A DNA stretch of 64,000 nucleotides from JAHELQ01 sp965603365. Lineage in GTDB: Bacteria; Acidobacteriota; Aminicenantia; UBA2199. The number at the start of each line of letters is the position of its first letter. The first letter of the stretch is position 1. This document shows positions 1 through 8,499 of the stretch, in pieces. The stretch lies in NCBI GenBank assembly GCA_965603365.1, contig CBFDCR010000018.1, forward strand, positions 1 through 64,000. The letters run 5' to 3'. A program made the translations under genes and the position numbers. A model generated the notes under the pieces. That model was not told the DNA's origin. It made no database searches and worked only from the letters and a program-made list of their open reading frames with translations.

Positions 1-3000
1 CGATATCCCCTATCTTCTCGAATATCTCCTTTGCCTTTTGGTAATGCTCCAGCGCGGCATCATAATCGCCTTTGTATTGATAGATCATGCCGATCTGGTG
101 CAGGCTGGCGGCCACGCCCTTGATATCCCCGATCTTCTCCTCGATCTCCAGCGACCGGCGATACTGCTCCAGCGCGGCCTCATAGTCGCCTCTCTCTTCA
201 TAGATCATGCCGATCTGGTGCAAAATCCTTGATAAACTTGCCTCATCATCGGTTTTTTCGAGTTTTTCCTGGGCATTCTTATAGTTGTCTAAGGCTTCAT
301 CGTATTCACCTTTTTCAAGATATATGTTTCCAATTCCATGAAAATTTAAGGCCACTCCCTTTGTATCGCCAATATTCTTATCTATATTTAATGATATTTC
401 GTAATGCTTTAAAGCGGAGTCATAATCACCAAAATGTCTATATAAATTTCCCAAATCCAAATGAACAATAGATCTATTTTTATCATTCATTTTATTTTCA
501 GAAATCTCTTCCAGGAGGTGCAGGGAGAGTTGGGGGTGGCCGTGGAGGGTCAGGTGGTCTTCCAGGGAGAAGGTGAGGGATGCGGCCTCGTCCCAGGCTT
601 CGGCCTGGAGGTAGTGCCAGCGGGCCTCCATTAAGTCTTCAAGGTAGTGTTCACCTTCGGCGGTTTCCAGGTTTTTGAAATAGGCGGCGGCGCGGAGGTG
701 GGATTGGTTTTTTGGTTCCGGGGGGAGTTTGGAGAGGATGTGGTGGGCGGTCAGGCGGTGGACGTAAAGGAGGGCCGGGGTGGGGCGGTATTCGATGAGG
801 GAGAGGGATTGGAGTCTGTGGCGGTCCGGTCGGGTGAGGGGGCAGTCGTGGGCCTCTATGGCCGCTTTAGGAACCGGGTCCCGGTAGAGGGAGAGCAGTT
901 GGAGGAGGCGGTATTGGGACGGGGTGATGAACTCCAGCAGTTTGTCCAGGTAGAGGGGGGTAAAGTCGTCGGCGTCGCTTGCCTTGTGGATGATGCGCTC
1001 TTTCAGTTCCGGGATCAGGGTCTTTAGCTCTTGCCAGTCAAAGGCCCGCTTTCCAAACTCTTCCCTGGCGATGCGATCCAGCAGTTCCAAAGCCCGGGGA
1101 TTGCCCCCCACCTCCCGGCGCAAAGACTCCATGGAGTCACCGTCTAACTGCTTGAGGGCGGCGGTGTTGAGCAGGGATTTGCGAAACTCCACCGGGGAGA
1201 ACTCCCCCACCTCTAAGGTGTCGAAACCGGCCAGCCGGCAGCGGGTGGAGAAGAGCAGCAGGGACTCCTGGTTCTCCAAACACTCCTGGAAATAGATCAG
1301 GAATCTTTTTAGCTCTGTCTTCTCTTCGGGGAAACTGCCGTCCATCTGCTGGTTCTCCTCGAAGTTATCGAAGATCAAGACCACCTGGCGGCCGGTAATA
1401 TAGTGCTCCAGGAACCAGTTGAGTTTCTGCCGGGGGGAGGCGTCTGCGGCATAGACCGCTTCGGCCTCCTGGAGACCCGTTTCGGCGGCCTTTTTGGAGA
1501 GGGACTGGAGGATGAGACCCGGCTCGGTCTCACCCCTGATCACGATGAATTCATAATCCCGGCGCCGCAGGTTGGCGGCGGCCCGGGTGGTGATGGTGGA
1601 CTTGCCGATGCCCCCCGGCCCTTTCAGCACCAGTGCCCCGGCACCGTCGTTCACGCTCCTGTAGAGGCGCCTCAAGATATCCCGGCGGCCGATAAAGCCC
1701 CGGCCCATATATTTTGCCCCCTCGAAGTGGTGGCTCTGGGGACGGCCCGGCGCCTTGATGATGAAGTCTGAGAAGTCGTCCACGGTGAGGGTCTCGTTTT
1801 TCAGCAGCAGTTGGGGGATCTCCGCCTCGCCGACCAGGTCCCAGGAGGGGTCGTCCCGCAGCCTTTGCGCTTCGCCCCTTGCCACCGCCCGGCAGCCCTC
1901 GTCATAGGCCCGGCGCACCTCCTGTTTGTCCAGGAGAGCCTGGAAAAAACCCACGTTGAAGTCGATGGCGGCCACATGGCTGATGCTCTCCTTCATGCCC
2001 ACCACCGCCCCGATACCCGCCTGATGAAGCAGTTGGGCGGTGGGCATCAAGTGAAGCTCCCGGCGGGCCGAATGGCAGGCCGACAGGATGACCACCCTGA
2101 CATCAATTTCCTGCTCCTTTTTAAGAGAAATCAACAGCTCGGCCAACTCCTGGCCCTTTACCTTTTGGAGCTTGCCCTCCTCGTCCTCAAAGGAGAGCAG
2201 GCCATTGCCCTCTTCATCCAGGCCGCCGTGGGCGGTGATCTGCAAGATGTCGTGCTTGCCTTCCAGCAAATGCTCCCGGATCTCCTCCAGTGTACTCTTG
2301 ACCGGATCGGGCATATCTAAAAAGACCCGCCGCCGCTCAAAACGGCCAAACACCTCCAGCAGCGTATCCTGCTCCATCTCGTAGAGCAGGGAGTTACTCC
2401 CTTTGGGACTGGCGGTCATGGCCAGCACCTTGATCTGCTTCCCCTTTATCGCGGCCTCTATCTTTTCTTTTGCTTCAATTTCATCTTCTTCGCGATGTTT
2501 TTCAGTTTTGGGTGTGAGGCGTTTGCCCAGATTTTGCAAATCCCGGCGGATGATCTTAGTCCTGGCATCCTGAATAAAGCGCAGCGATTGCATAGGTTTT
2601 TTTTGAATGAGTCTGTCTAAAAAGGTTTCTTGATGTTCTTTCAGACACTCCGCCACCAGGATGACCGTCAACTCCCGGTGCTGCTCTGTCAGCGAGAATT
2701 CGGACACCAGGTCTTCGGCAAGGCGGCGGTGAAACTCGTCCTGACCGCCGGGCAAGAGGAAGGCATGAAAATCCTCGATATTTTCCGAAACCATCTCCAG
2801 GAACCGCTGGCTGTTTGCCTTGACCGATTGTTTCAAATCCTTGAGCAGCCCGCCGGACACCCTGTCCTGATGCTTTAGGGCTTTATAGAAGGAGTCGAAG
2901 AATAACTCCCGGAAAGGCTGGCTGTCGATATGCCGGGAGAAGGTCTTGATCTTGTCATAGGTCAGGCTGGAGAGAATGCCCAACGGCAGCCCCAACAGGG

Positions 3001-3025
3001 TAAGCACGATCTCCAATGAAAGCAT
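1..3025 (-). CDS. CHAT protease-like / STAND-type NTPase / TPR protein, C-terminus cut by window edge
   Basis: The minus strand is open from ATG at 3025-3023 to the left edge (1008 codons, no stop), preceded by an AGGAGAT ribosome binding site. Residues 1-22 are hydrophobic and may be a membrane segment or signal anchor. A CHAT (caspase-HetF-associated TPR) domain spans about 190-390, with the catalytic pair visible as His266 in TAHGG and Cys317 in SACHSA. A short linker leads to a P-loop NTPase (about 440-720) with Walker A GPGGIGKST (Lys475) and Walker B VVLIFDNFEE (Asp553), of NB-ARC/STAND type. After a helical region, TPR units with alternating GDYxxALEHY start near 848 and run off the edge. 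In known families this layout is a sensor-regulated protease: TPRs sense, the NTPase oligomerises, CHAT cleaves. The target and trigger are unknown. It is transcribed away from kdsA. Confidence 0.85.
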   Translation of the reverse strand, partial: MLSLEIVLTLLGLPLGILSSLTYDKIKTFSRHIDSQPFRELFFDSFYKALKHQDRVSGGLLKDLKQSVKANSQRFLEMVSENIEDFHAFLLPGGQDEFHRRLAEDLVSEFSLTEQHRELTVILVAECLKEHQETFLDRLIQKKPMQSLRFIQDARTKIIRRDLQNLGKRLTPKTEKHREEDEIEAKEKIEAAIKGKQIKVLAMTASPKGSNSLLYEMEQDTLLEVFGRFERRRVFLDMPDPVKSTLEEIREHLLEGKHDILQITAHGGLDEEGNGLLSFEDEEGKLQKVKGQELAELLISLKKEQEIDVRVVILSACHSARRELHLMPTAQLLHQAGIGAVVGMKESISHVAAIDFNVGFFQALLDKQEVRRAYDEGCRAVARGEAQRLRDDPSWDLVGEAEIPQLLLKNETLTVDDFSDFIIKAPGRPQSHHFEGAKYMGRGFIGRRDILRRLYRSVNDGAGALVLKGPGGIGKSTITTRAAANLRRRDYEFIVIRGETEPGLILQSLSKKAAETGLQEAEAVYAADASPRQKLNWFLEHYITGRQVVLIFDNFEENQQMDGSFPEEKTELKRFLIYFQECLENQESLLLFSTRCRLAGFDTLEVGEFSPVEFRKSLLNTAALKQLDGDSMESLRREVGGNPRALELLDRIAREEFGKRAFDWQELKTLIPELKERIIHKASDADDFTPLYLDKLLEFITPSQYRLLQLLSLYRDPVPKAAIEAHDCPLTRPDRHRLQSLSLIEYRPTPALLYVHRLTAHHILSKLPPEPKNQSHLRAAAYFKNLETAEGEHYLEDLMEARWHYLQAEAWDEAASLTFSLEDHLTLHGHPQLSLHLLEEISENKMNDKNRSIVHLDLGNLYRHFGDYDSALKHYEISLNIDKNIGDTKGVALNFHGIGNIYLEKGEYDEALDNYKNAQEKLEKTDDEASLSRILHQIGMIYEERGDYEAALEQYRRSLEIEEKIGDIKGVAASLHQIGMIYQYKGDYDAALEHYQKAKEIFEKIGDI

Positions 3026-3146
3026 CTTAACATCTCCTTTTAAGATCCCTGGACCGTCGGGACGTTAACACGTCTATCTAAAAAATTAATCCAGGGGTAA
3101 TAGATAGCACAAATTGGGGGGGATGGCAAGGTGGATAAAAAATGTC

Positions 3147-3175
3147 TTGCAAGTTGGGGTGAGAATTGATAAAAT
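3147..3175 (+). promoter_or_regulatory. Sigma70-type promoter for the kds operon
   Basis: TTGCAA, 17 nt, TAAAAT. The -10 box ends 6 nt before the kdsA ATG, so the predicted transcription start is at or within one base of the start codon. The mRNA would be leaderless or nearly so. The GGAG between -10 and ATG would then not be transcribed. Confidence 0.55.
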
Positions 3176-3181
3176 GGAGCG

Positions 3182-3997
3182 ATGTCTTCGTATTTTAGTA
3201 TTGACAATGTGGATCTAAAGAGGGGACACCTCTTCTTTATCCTCGGCCCCTGCGTGATCGAGGGTGAGGAGATGGTGCTGGAAATTGCCGGGGAGTTAAG
3301 AAAGATCGTCGATGAGACGGGGATTCAGATTATCTTTAAGGCCTCCTTTGATAAGGCCAACCGCTCTTCGTTGTCCTCTTACCGGGGCCCCGGTCTCGAC
3401 AAGGGATTGAGAATCTTGAAGAGAGCCAAAGATGAGTACCGCCTGCCGGTGCTGGCGGATATCCATGAACCGGGGCAGGCGGAAGCGGCGGCCCGGGTAC
3501 TCTCGGCCCTCCAGATCCCCGCCTTCCTGTGCCGCCAGACCGATCTGCTGCTGGCCGCCGGCAGGACAGGCCTGCCGGTCAATGTCAAGAAGGGCCAATT
3601 CATGGCGGCGGAAGATATGTCTCTGGTGGTGGAAAAGATAAAGTCCACCGGCAATGAACGGGTCATGCTGACCGAGCGGGGCAATTTTTTCGGCTACCGG
3701 AACCTGGTGGTGGATTTCAGGAACATTCCCCTGATGAAGAAAACGGGCCTGCCGGTGGTGATCGATGCCACCCATTCGGTGCAGCGGCCCACCGCAGCAG
3801 ATGGGGTCTCGGGCGGAGATCCGGAGTACATCCCCATGATGGCCGCCGCCGGCATCGTGTCCGGTGCAGACGGCGTCTTCATGGAGGTGCATCCTGACCC
3901 GGCCGCGGCCCTGTCGGACGGCAGCAATGCTTTATCACTAAAAAATCTCAAACCCCTGTTAATTAAGCTAAAAAAGTTGTATAATAGTAACTTATGA
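3182..3997 (+). CDS. kdsA: 3-deoxy-8-phosphooctulonate synthase (Kdo-8-P synthase)
   Basis: KdsA condenses phosphoenolpyruvate with arabinose 5-phosphate to Kdo 8-phosphate, the first committed step to the LPS inner-core sugar; it is cytoplasmic. The 271-residue TIM-barrel protein has the family length and motifs: LGPCVIE near residue 22, KASFDKANRSS, DIHEPGQ, NVKKGQF, ERGNFFGYRNLVVDFR, DATHSVQRP and the EVHPDP end. Cys24 in GPCVIE is the position that is a metal-binding Cys in metal-dependent KdsA (Aquifex type) and Asn in the E. coli enzyme, so a metal-dependent enzyme is predicted. The stop overlaps the next gene by ATGA, and the two following genes complete Kdo supply. Confidence 0.96.
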   Translation: MSSYFSIDNVDLKRGHLFFILGPCVIEGEEMVLEIAGELRKIVDETGIQIIFKASFDKANRSSLSSYRGPGLDKGLRILKRAKDEYRLPVLADIHEPGQAEAAARVLSALQIPAFLCRQTDLLLAAGRTGLPVNVKKGQFMAAEDMSLVVEKIKSTGNERVMLTERGNFFGYRNLVVDFRNIPLMKKTGLPVVIDATHSVQRPTAADGVSGGDPEYIPMMAAAGIVSGADGVFMEVHPDPAAALSDGSNALSLKNLKPLLIKLKKLYNSNL

Positions 3998-4989
3998 GCA
4001 GCATAGTCGAAACTGGTAAAAAAGTCCTTTTAATTGAAGCAAAGGCTATTGAAAATGCTGTAGATAGATTAGACGGACGGTTTGAAGAGGCCGTCGAGAT
4101 TCTGTATCAGACAAAGGGGCGGGTGGTCATTACCGGCATGGGAAAATCCGGCTTGATCGCCAAGAAGATATCCGCCACCCTGACCTCCACCGGCACCCCG
4201 TCGGTATTCCTTCATCCGGCCGAGGCCCTGCATGGGGATATCGGCATCATTAACAACGACGATATGGTATTGGCCCTATCTACCAGCGGCGAGACCCTTG
4301 AAGTCATCCGGCTGATTAATTATATCAAGCGCATCGGCGTTAAATTGGTCTCGCTGGTCGGCTCCCCGACTTCCACCCTGGCGGCCCAGAGTGATGTGTA
4401 TATCGACTGCATGGTGGAAAAGGAGGCCTGTCCCATCGGCCTGGTGCCGTCCACCTCCACCACCCTGACTCTGGCGGTCGGCGATGCCATTGCCATTGCC
4501 CTGATGGAAAAGAAAGGCTTTAAGGAGGAAAATTTCCGCTTCAACCACCCGGCCGGGGCGATCGGCAAAAAGCTGCTGAAGGTCAAACACCTGATGCACA
4601 AAGGCAAAGAACTGCCGGTGGTGGATGTGTCTGCCGTCATGATGGATGTCATCCGGGTCATTAATGAGAAGAGGTTCGGTATGGCCGTCGTGGTGGATGA
4701 CGGCGATTCCACGAATCCGGCGGCTGCCGGGAATCCTGGTGAGCGGGTAAGGGGGGTGATTACCGACGGCGATTTGCGCAGACATATACTGAAGGACATT
4801 AACTTTACCGGCACTACCGCAGGGCAGTGTATGACCGGGAACCCTCTTAGCATCGGCGAGGACAACCTGGCGGTAGAGGCATTGAAGATCATGGAAGAAA
4901 AGTTGATTACCTCACTGGTGGTCACGGAAGGAGATAAATTGAGAGGACTGGTACATTTACACGATCTATGGCGAACGGAGATGATATGA
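3994..4989 (+). CDS. kdsD: Arabinose-5-phosphate isomerase (SIS + two CBS domains)
   Basis: This enzyme interconverts ribulose 5-phosphate and arabinose 5-phosphate, the substrate of KdsA. The 331-residue protein has an N-terminal sugar isomerase (SIS) domain with VVITGMGKSGLIAKK, FLHPAEALHGD and STSGET, and a C-terminal pair of CBS domains (about 205-330) with the GVITDGDLRRHI signature. This is the full KdsD/KpsF/GutQ architecture. Its ATG overlaps the kdsA stop (ATGA) and its stop overlaps kdsC in the same way, so translation is probably coupled. KpsF or GutQ paralogues share the fold, but the position between kdsA and kdsC makes KdsD the natural reading. Confidence 0.95.
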   Translation: MSSIVETGKKVLLIEAKAIENAVDRLDGRFEEAVEILYQTKGRVVITGMGKSGLIAKKISATLTSTGTPSVFLHPAEALHGDIGIINNDDMVLALSTSGETLEVIRLINYIKRIGVKLVSLVGSPTSTLAAQSDVYIDCMVEKEACPIGLVPSTSTTLTLAVGDAIAIALMEKKGFKEENFRFNHPAGAIGKKLLKVKHLMHKGKELPVVDVSAVMMDVIRVINEKRFGMAVVVDDGDSTNPAAAGNPGERVRGVITDGDLRRHILKDINFTGTTAGQCMTGNPLSIGEDNLAVEALKIMEEKLITSLVVTEGDKLRGLVHLHDLWRTEMI

Positions 4990-5549
4990 TGGATCAAAAA
5001 GAACTGGCAAAGAAGGTTAAACTCATTATTATGGACGTGGACGGAACCCTTTCGGACGGTAGATTCTTTGTCTTCCCCGATGGGCAGGCGATCAAGTCTT
5101 TTGATGTAAAGGACGGTACCGGTATTGTTTTTGCCCGGTTGGCCAATATTAAGACCGCGGTCATCACCGGTAAGAGTTCCGAAGCGGTAACGCGGCGGGT
5201 CGAGGAACTCCAGGTGGACGACTACTATGAAGGCATTTTTAACAAGACCGTTCCCTTTTTTGAGTTATTAAAGAAATACGACCTCTCCAAGGAAGAGGTG
5301 TGTTATATCGGCGACGATATCGGCGATGCCGAGGTGATGGGCATGGTGGGCTTTTCCGCTGCCGTGGGGGATGCCCATCCGTTGATCAAGAGGATTTCCC
5401 ATTACATTGCCAAACGCTACGGCGGCCGCGGCGCAGTCAGGGAGGTGATCGATTTTATCCTGGACACCCAGGAAAAGTGGCCCGAAATTTTCACCCGTAT
5501 CAAAGAAGAAGAAAACTACGAAGAGACCCTGAAAAAAATCAATTCATAG
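4986..5549 (+). CDS. kdsC: 3-deoxy-manno-octulosonate-8-phosphatase (HAD family)
   Basis: KdsC removes the phosphate from Kdo 8-phosphate. The 187-residue protein is a C0-type HAD phosphatase with no cap domain: motif I is MDVDGTLSDG (nucleophile Asp17, Asp19), motif II VITGKSS, and motif IV YIGDDIGDAEVM. I chose the ATG at 4986, which overlaps the kdsD stop as ATGA and has GGAG five bases upstream. A second in-frame ATG follows at 4989, and the ATG at 4968 inside kdsD is less likely. The C-terminus has an extra ~25 charged residues beyond the usual end. It ends 9 bases before the convergent exporter operon. kdsB is not in the window. Confidence 0.93.
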   Translation: MMDQKELAKKVKLIIMDVDGTLSDGRFFVFPDGQAIKSFDVKDGTGIVFARLANIKTAVITGKSSEAVTRRVEELQVDDYYEGIFNKTVPFFELLKKYDLSKEEVCYIGDDIGDAEVMGMVGFSAAVGDAHPLIKRISHYIAKRYGGRGAVREVIDFILDTQEKWPEIFTRIKEEENYEETLKKINS

Positions 5550-5558
5550 CCTCCACTA

Positions 5559-6662
5559 TTATTTCGATATAAAACGCTTGAAATTGAGCAGGGAGATGGA
5601 GATGACCACGGCAGCGATAGCGGTCAGGATGAGGAGTTCCTTGTAGAAAAAGGCGAGGCCGCTGCCCTTGAGGAAGATCTCCCGGATGATCTGGATCAGG
5701 TAGCGCAGGGGATTGATGTCGGCGATGAGGCGAATACCGGCCGGGATATTCTCCACCGGGGTGAAGAGACCGGAGAGGAGGATGAAGGTGATCATGGAGA
5801 ACCAGGAGAAGAACAGCGCCTGCTGCTGGGTGGCGGCAAAGGTGGAGATCAATAGGGCATAAGAGAGGATGGCGGGCAGAAAGATCAAGGCGGTTAAGAA
5901 GAGCAAGAGAAGGTTGCCCCGCACCGGGATGCCGAACCACAGTATCACCACCAACAAGCCGATGGTCATCTGGATTAAACCGATCAGGGCCATGGGCAGG
6001 GCCTTGCCGATGTAGATCTCCAGGGGCGTCAACCTGGAGATGAGCAGGGTATCCATGGTCTGCTGCTCTTTTTCCCGGACAATGGATACCGAGGTGACAA
6101 ACAGGGTCAGGATGGTTAGCAGCAGGGCCACGATACCGGGGCCCATGTAATTGATACTGCGCAGCTCAGGGTTATAGCGGATGAGGGTCTTACTCTCCAC
6201 CGGCAGGCCGAGCCCCATGCTCTCGAGGTCGGTCAGGATGTACTTCTTGATGATGCCGTTGAAGTAACCGGCGGCAATGGCCGAGGTGTTGGAATCTACC
6301 CCGTCCATGAGTATCTGGATCTCCGGGTATTGGCGGGGTTGGCCCCTTTTAGCCGGGGAATCCCTGAAGACGATGACCGCCTTCACCTTACCCCGCTTCA
6401 GGGTCTCGACGCTGTCCTGCTTTTCGGCCGAGATCTTATTGACGTCGAAGAGGGGGGTGGCGCGGATGCGGTGGATGATGCGGTAGGCCGCCTGGCTGTG
6501 GGAGAGGTTGACGATGTCTACCGGGATATTCTTCACATCGGTGGTCACCACGTAGCCCAGTATGATGATCTGGATGATGGGGGCGATAAAAAGCAGGGGC
6601 AAAAACTCCTTTTGCCGGACAATCTCGATGAGCTCCTTCTTGATGAGGTAGAGAATTCTCAT
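5559..6662 (-). CDS. ABC-2 type transporter permease (YbhR/YhhJ-like)
   Basis: This 367-residue inner-membrane permease of the ABC-2 exporter family has one N-terminal transmembrane helix (about 20-42), a ~140-residue periplasmic domain with MDGVDSNTSAIAAGY, and five C-terminal helices from about 175. The EKEQQTMDTLLISRLTPLEIYIGKALP stretch before the second helix is a family hallmark. It is the last gene of a seven-gene operon; its ATG overlaps the stop of the upstream permease gene (ATGA). With that gene it should form the membrane heterodimer of a YbhFSR-like exporter, powered by the two ATPases upstream. The substrate cannot be read from the sequence; drugs or envelope lipids are possible. 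Confidence 0.9.
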   Translation of the reverse strand: MRILYLIKKELIEIVRQKEFLPLLFIAPIIQIIILGYVVTTDVKNIPVDIVNLSHSQAAYRIIHRIRATPLFDVNKISAEKQDSVETLKRGKVKAVIVFRDSPAKRGQPRQYPEIQILMDGVDSNTSAIAAGYFNGIIKKYILTDLESMGLGLPVESKTLIRYNPELRSINYMGPGIVALLLTILTLFVTSVSIVREKEQQTMDTLLISRLTPLEIYIGKALPMALIGLIQMTIGLLVVILWFGIPVRGNLLLLFLTALIFLPAILSYALLISTFAATQQQALFFSWFSMITFILLSGLFTPVENIPAGIRLIADINPLRYLIQIIREIFLKGSGLAFFYKELLILTAIAAVVISISLLNFKRFISK

Positions 6663-7777
6663 TTTGATTTTTTCCTGTTTTGATTGAATTTTGCCGTGGC
6701 CGCGGCCATCAGTACCAGGCTGAATAGCACCAGCGCCCCGCCTTCCACCAGGAAGTGTTTCAACTCGGCGCCCTTGACCACCACCCCCCGGATGATTTTT
6801 AAAAAATAGGTGGCCGGTACAATGCTGGAGATGGCGCGCAGGACGACCCCCATCGACTCCAGGGGGAAGATGAATCCCGACAGCATAATGGAGGGCAGCA
6901 GGGTAATGAGCAGGGCGGCAAACATGGCAGTTTTCTGGGAGGAGGCGGCGGTGGAGACAAGTATCCCCAGCGACAGCCCACAGACCACATAGAGTAAGGA
7001 GAAGAGAAACAGTACCAGCAGGTTGCCCTTGATGGGGATGCCGAAGTAGAGGGTGGCAAACAGCAGGATCACGGCTTCGTCGATCAGGGCAACCACGATG
7101 TAGGGGATGGTCTTGCCGACGATGATCTCCGGCGACCTGAGGGGCGAGATGAAGATCAGGTCGATGGAGCCGGACTCCTTCTCCCGGGCGATACTCAAAG
7201 AGGTCAGCAGGGCCGAGATCATCAGCAGCAGGATGGCAATGAGCCCGGGGATAAAGAATACCGAGCTCTTCAGTTCCGGGTTAAAATAGATCTGGGTGGA
7301 GACTTTCAGCAGTCGGTCCAGTTGCCGGTATTCGGAGATGAAGTCCAGCAGGATCAGTTCGTTGTACTGGTAGACCAGGTTGGCCACGTTGGCGTCGCTG
7401 CCGTCGATCACGATGCCGATTTCCGCCCGGCGGTTGGTTTTGACCTTTTGGGCAAAATCGGCGGGGATAATAATGATCTCTTTCAGTTTGCCCGATTTCA
7501 GTAGATGTTCGCCCTGTTGAACGGGGTTGGTGGGTCCGGCCCTCAGGTGGGTGACGGTAAAATAGCGGTTGTTTTGGAATTTTTCAATCAGCTTCCCGGC
7601 CGCCTCGCCTTTAGAATAGTTGATGATGCCGGCCTCCACCTTCTCCAGATCGAAGTTGATGGCGTAGCCGAAGATAAACATCATCAGCACCGGCATCAGG
7701 ATGACGATGGTCAGGCTGGCGGGGTCCCGCAAAATATGGGCGAACTCTTTGTTGATGACGGCTTTAAGACGTTTCAT
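6659..7777 (-). CDS. ABC-2 type transporter permease (YbhS-like)
   Basis: This 372-residue permease is paralogous to the next gene in the operon and has the same layout: N-terminal helix (about 20-40), periplasmic domain with IDGSDANVANLVYQY, then five helices from about 175. The signature REKESGSIDLIFISPLRSPEIIVGKTIP precedes the second helix. It starts 14 bases inside the ATPase gene upstream and ends with an ATGA overlap into the second permease, as expected for subunits made in fixed ratio. It is likely one half of a heterodimeric exporter channel in the inner membrane. Confidence 0.9.
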   Translation of the reverse strand: MKRLKAVINKEFAHILRDPASLTIVILMPVLMMFIFGYAINFDLEKVEAGIINYSKGEAAGKLIEKFQNNRYFTVTHLRAGPTNPVQQGEHLLKSGKLKEIIIIPADFAQKVKTNRRAEIGIVIDGSDANVANLVYQYNELILLDFISEYRQLDRLLKVSTQIYFNPELKSSVFFIPGLIAILLLMISALLTSLSIAREKESGSIDLIFISPLRSPEIIVGKTIPYIVVALIDEAVILLFATLYFGIPIKGNLLVLFLFSLLYVVCGLSLGILVSTAASSQKTAMFAALLITLLPSIMLSGFIFPLESMGVVLRAISSIVPATYFLKIIRGVVVKGAELKHFLVEGGALVLFSLVLMAAATAKFNQNRKKSK

Positions 7778-8498
7778 TTCTGGCTATGGCTTCCTTAAAT
7801 AAGGTTTCGATGGAGTCGGCGCCGTGGGCTGTCACCAACTGTTCCGGCTCCCCCTCTAAGATCAGGTTACCCCGGTGGATGATCAGGATGCGGTCGGCGT
7901 ATTCGGCCTCGTCGAGGTTGTGGGTGGTCACCAGGACGGTCTTGCCGGCGGTCTTGAGGGTATAGATCTCGTTCCAGAAACTGCGCCTCGTCTCCGGGTC
8001 GACGCCGGAGGTGGGCTCGTCGAGGAAGATAATTTCCGGGTCTGTCATCAGACAGACAAACAGGGCCACCTGCTGTTTAATTCCGGGGGGCAGGTCGGCG
8101 ATTTTTTGATCCAACAACCTTTCTTCCGCTACCTTTTCCCTTATTTGTCCCTGCCTGTGCCGTATCTCCGACGCCGACAGGCCGGAGATGCCGCCGAAAA
8201 ACTCGATATTCTCCAGGGCCGTCAACAGGGGGTAGAGGGAAAATTTCTGCGACATATAGCCGATGAGGGGCTTGATTTTTTTTCGTTCTTTTTCGGCATC
8301 GCAGCCTTTGATCCAGGCCCTCCCGCCGCTAATTTTCAAGAGTCCGTTGAGCATCTTTATGGTGGTGGTCTTGCCCGCCCCATTGGGCCCTAAAAAACCC
8401 ATTATTTCTCCCTGTTTAATATTAAAAGTGATGCCGTTGACCGCGGTGAACTTGCCGAACCGTTTGGTCAGGTCCTGGACGGCGATGATTTCTTCCAT
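7764..8498 (-). CDS. ABC transporter ATP-binding protein (second half of a YbhF-like ATPase)
   Basis: This 244-residue cytoplasmic ATPase has Walker A GPNGAGKTTT, a Q-loop at YMSQKFSLYP, Walker B IIFLDEPTSGVDP and the H-loop VTTHNLDEAE. The ABC signature reads LPPGIKQQ instead of LSGGQ. In E. coli YbhF, where two ATPase domains are fused, the second domain also has a non-canonical LPLG-type signature, so this gene matches that half. It starts one base after the stop of the other ATPase. The two gene products should pair as a heterodimer with perhaps one fully active site. Confidence 0.92.
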   Translation of the reverse strand: MEEIIAVQDLTKRFGKFTAVNGITFNIKQGEIMGFLGPNGAGKTTTIKMLNGLLKISGGRAWIKGCDAEKERKKIKPLIGYMSQKFSLYPLLTALENIEFFGGISGLSASEIRHRQGQIREKVAEERLLDQKIADLPPGIKQQVALFVCLMTDPEIIFLDEPTSGVDPETRRSFWNEIYTLKTAGKTVLVTTHNLDEAEYADRILIIHRGNLILEGEPEQLVTAHGADSIETLFKEAIARNETS

Positions 8499-8499
8499 T

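Noticed and set aside
647..2384. Several plus-strand frames (647-1027, 1403-1771, 1811-2320)
   Set aside because: All are opposite the CHAT/NTPase/TPR gene, whose motifs are on the minus strand.
3061..3074. GACGT-TAAC-ACGTC inverted repeat as an operator upstream of the CHAT gene
   Set aside because: Only five-base arms; such repeats are expected by chance and no promoter overlaps it.
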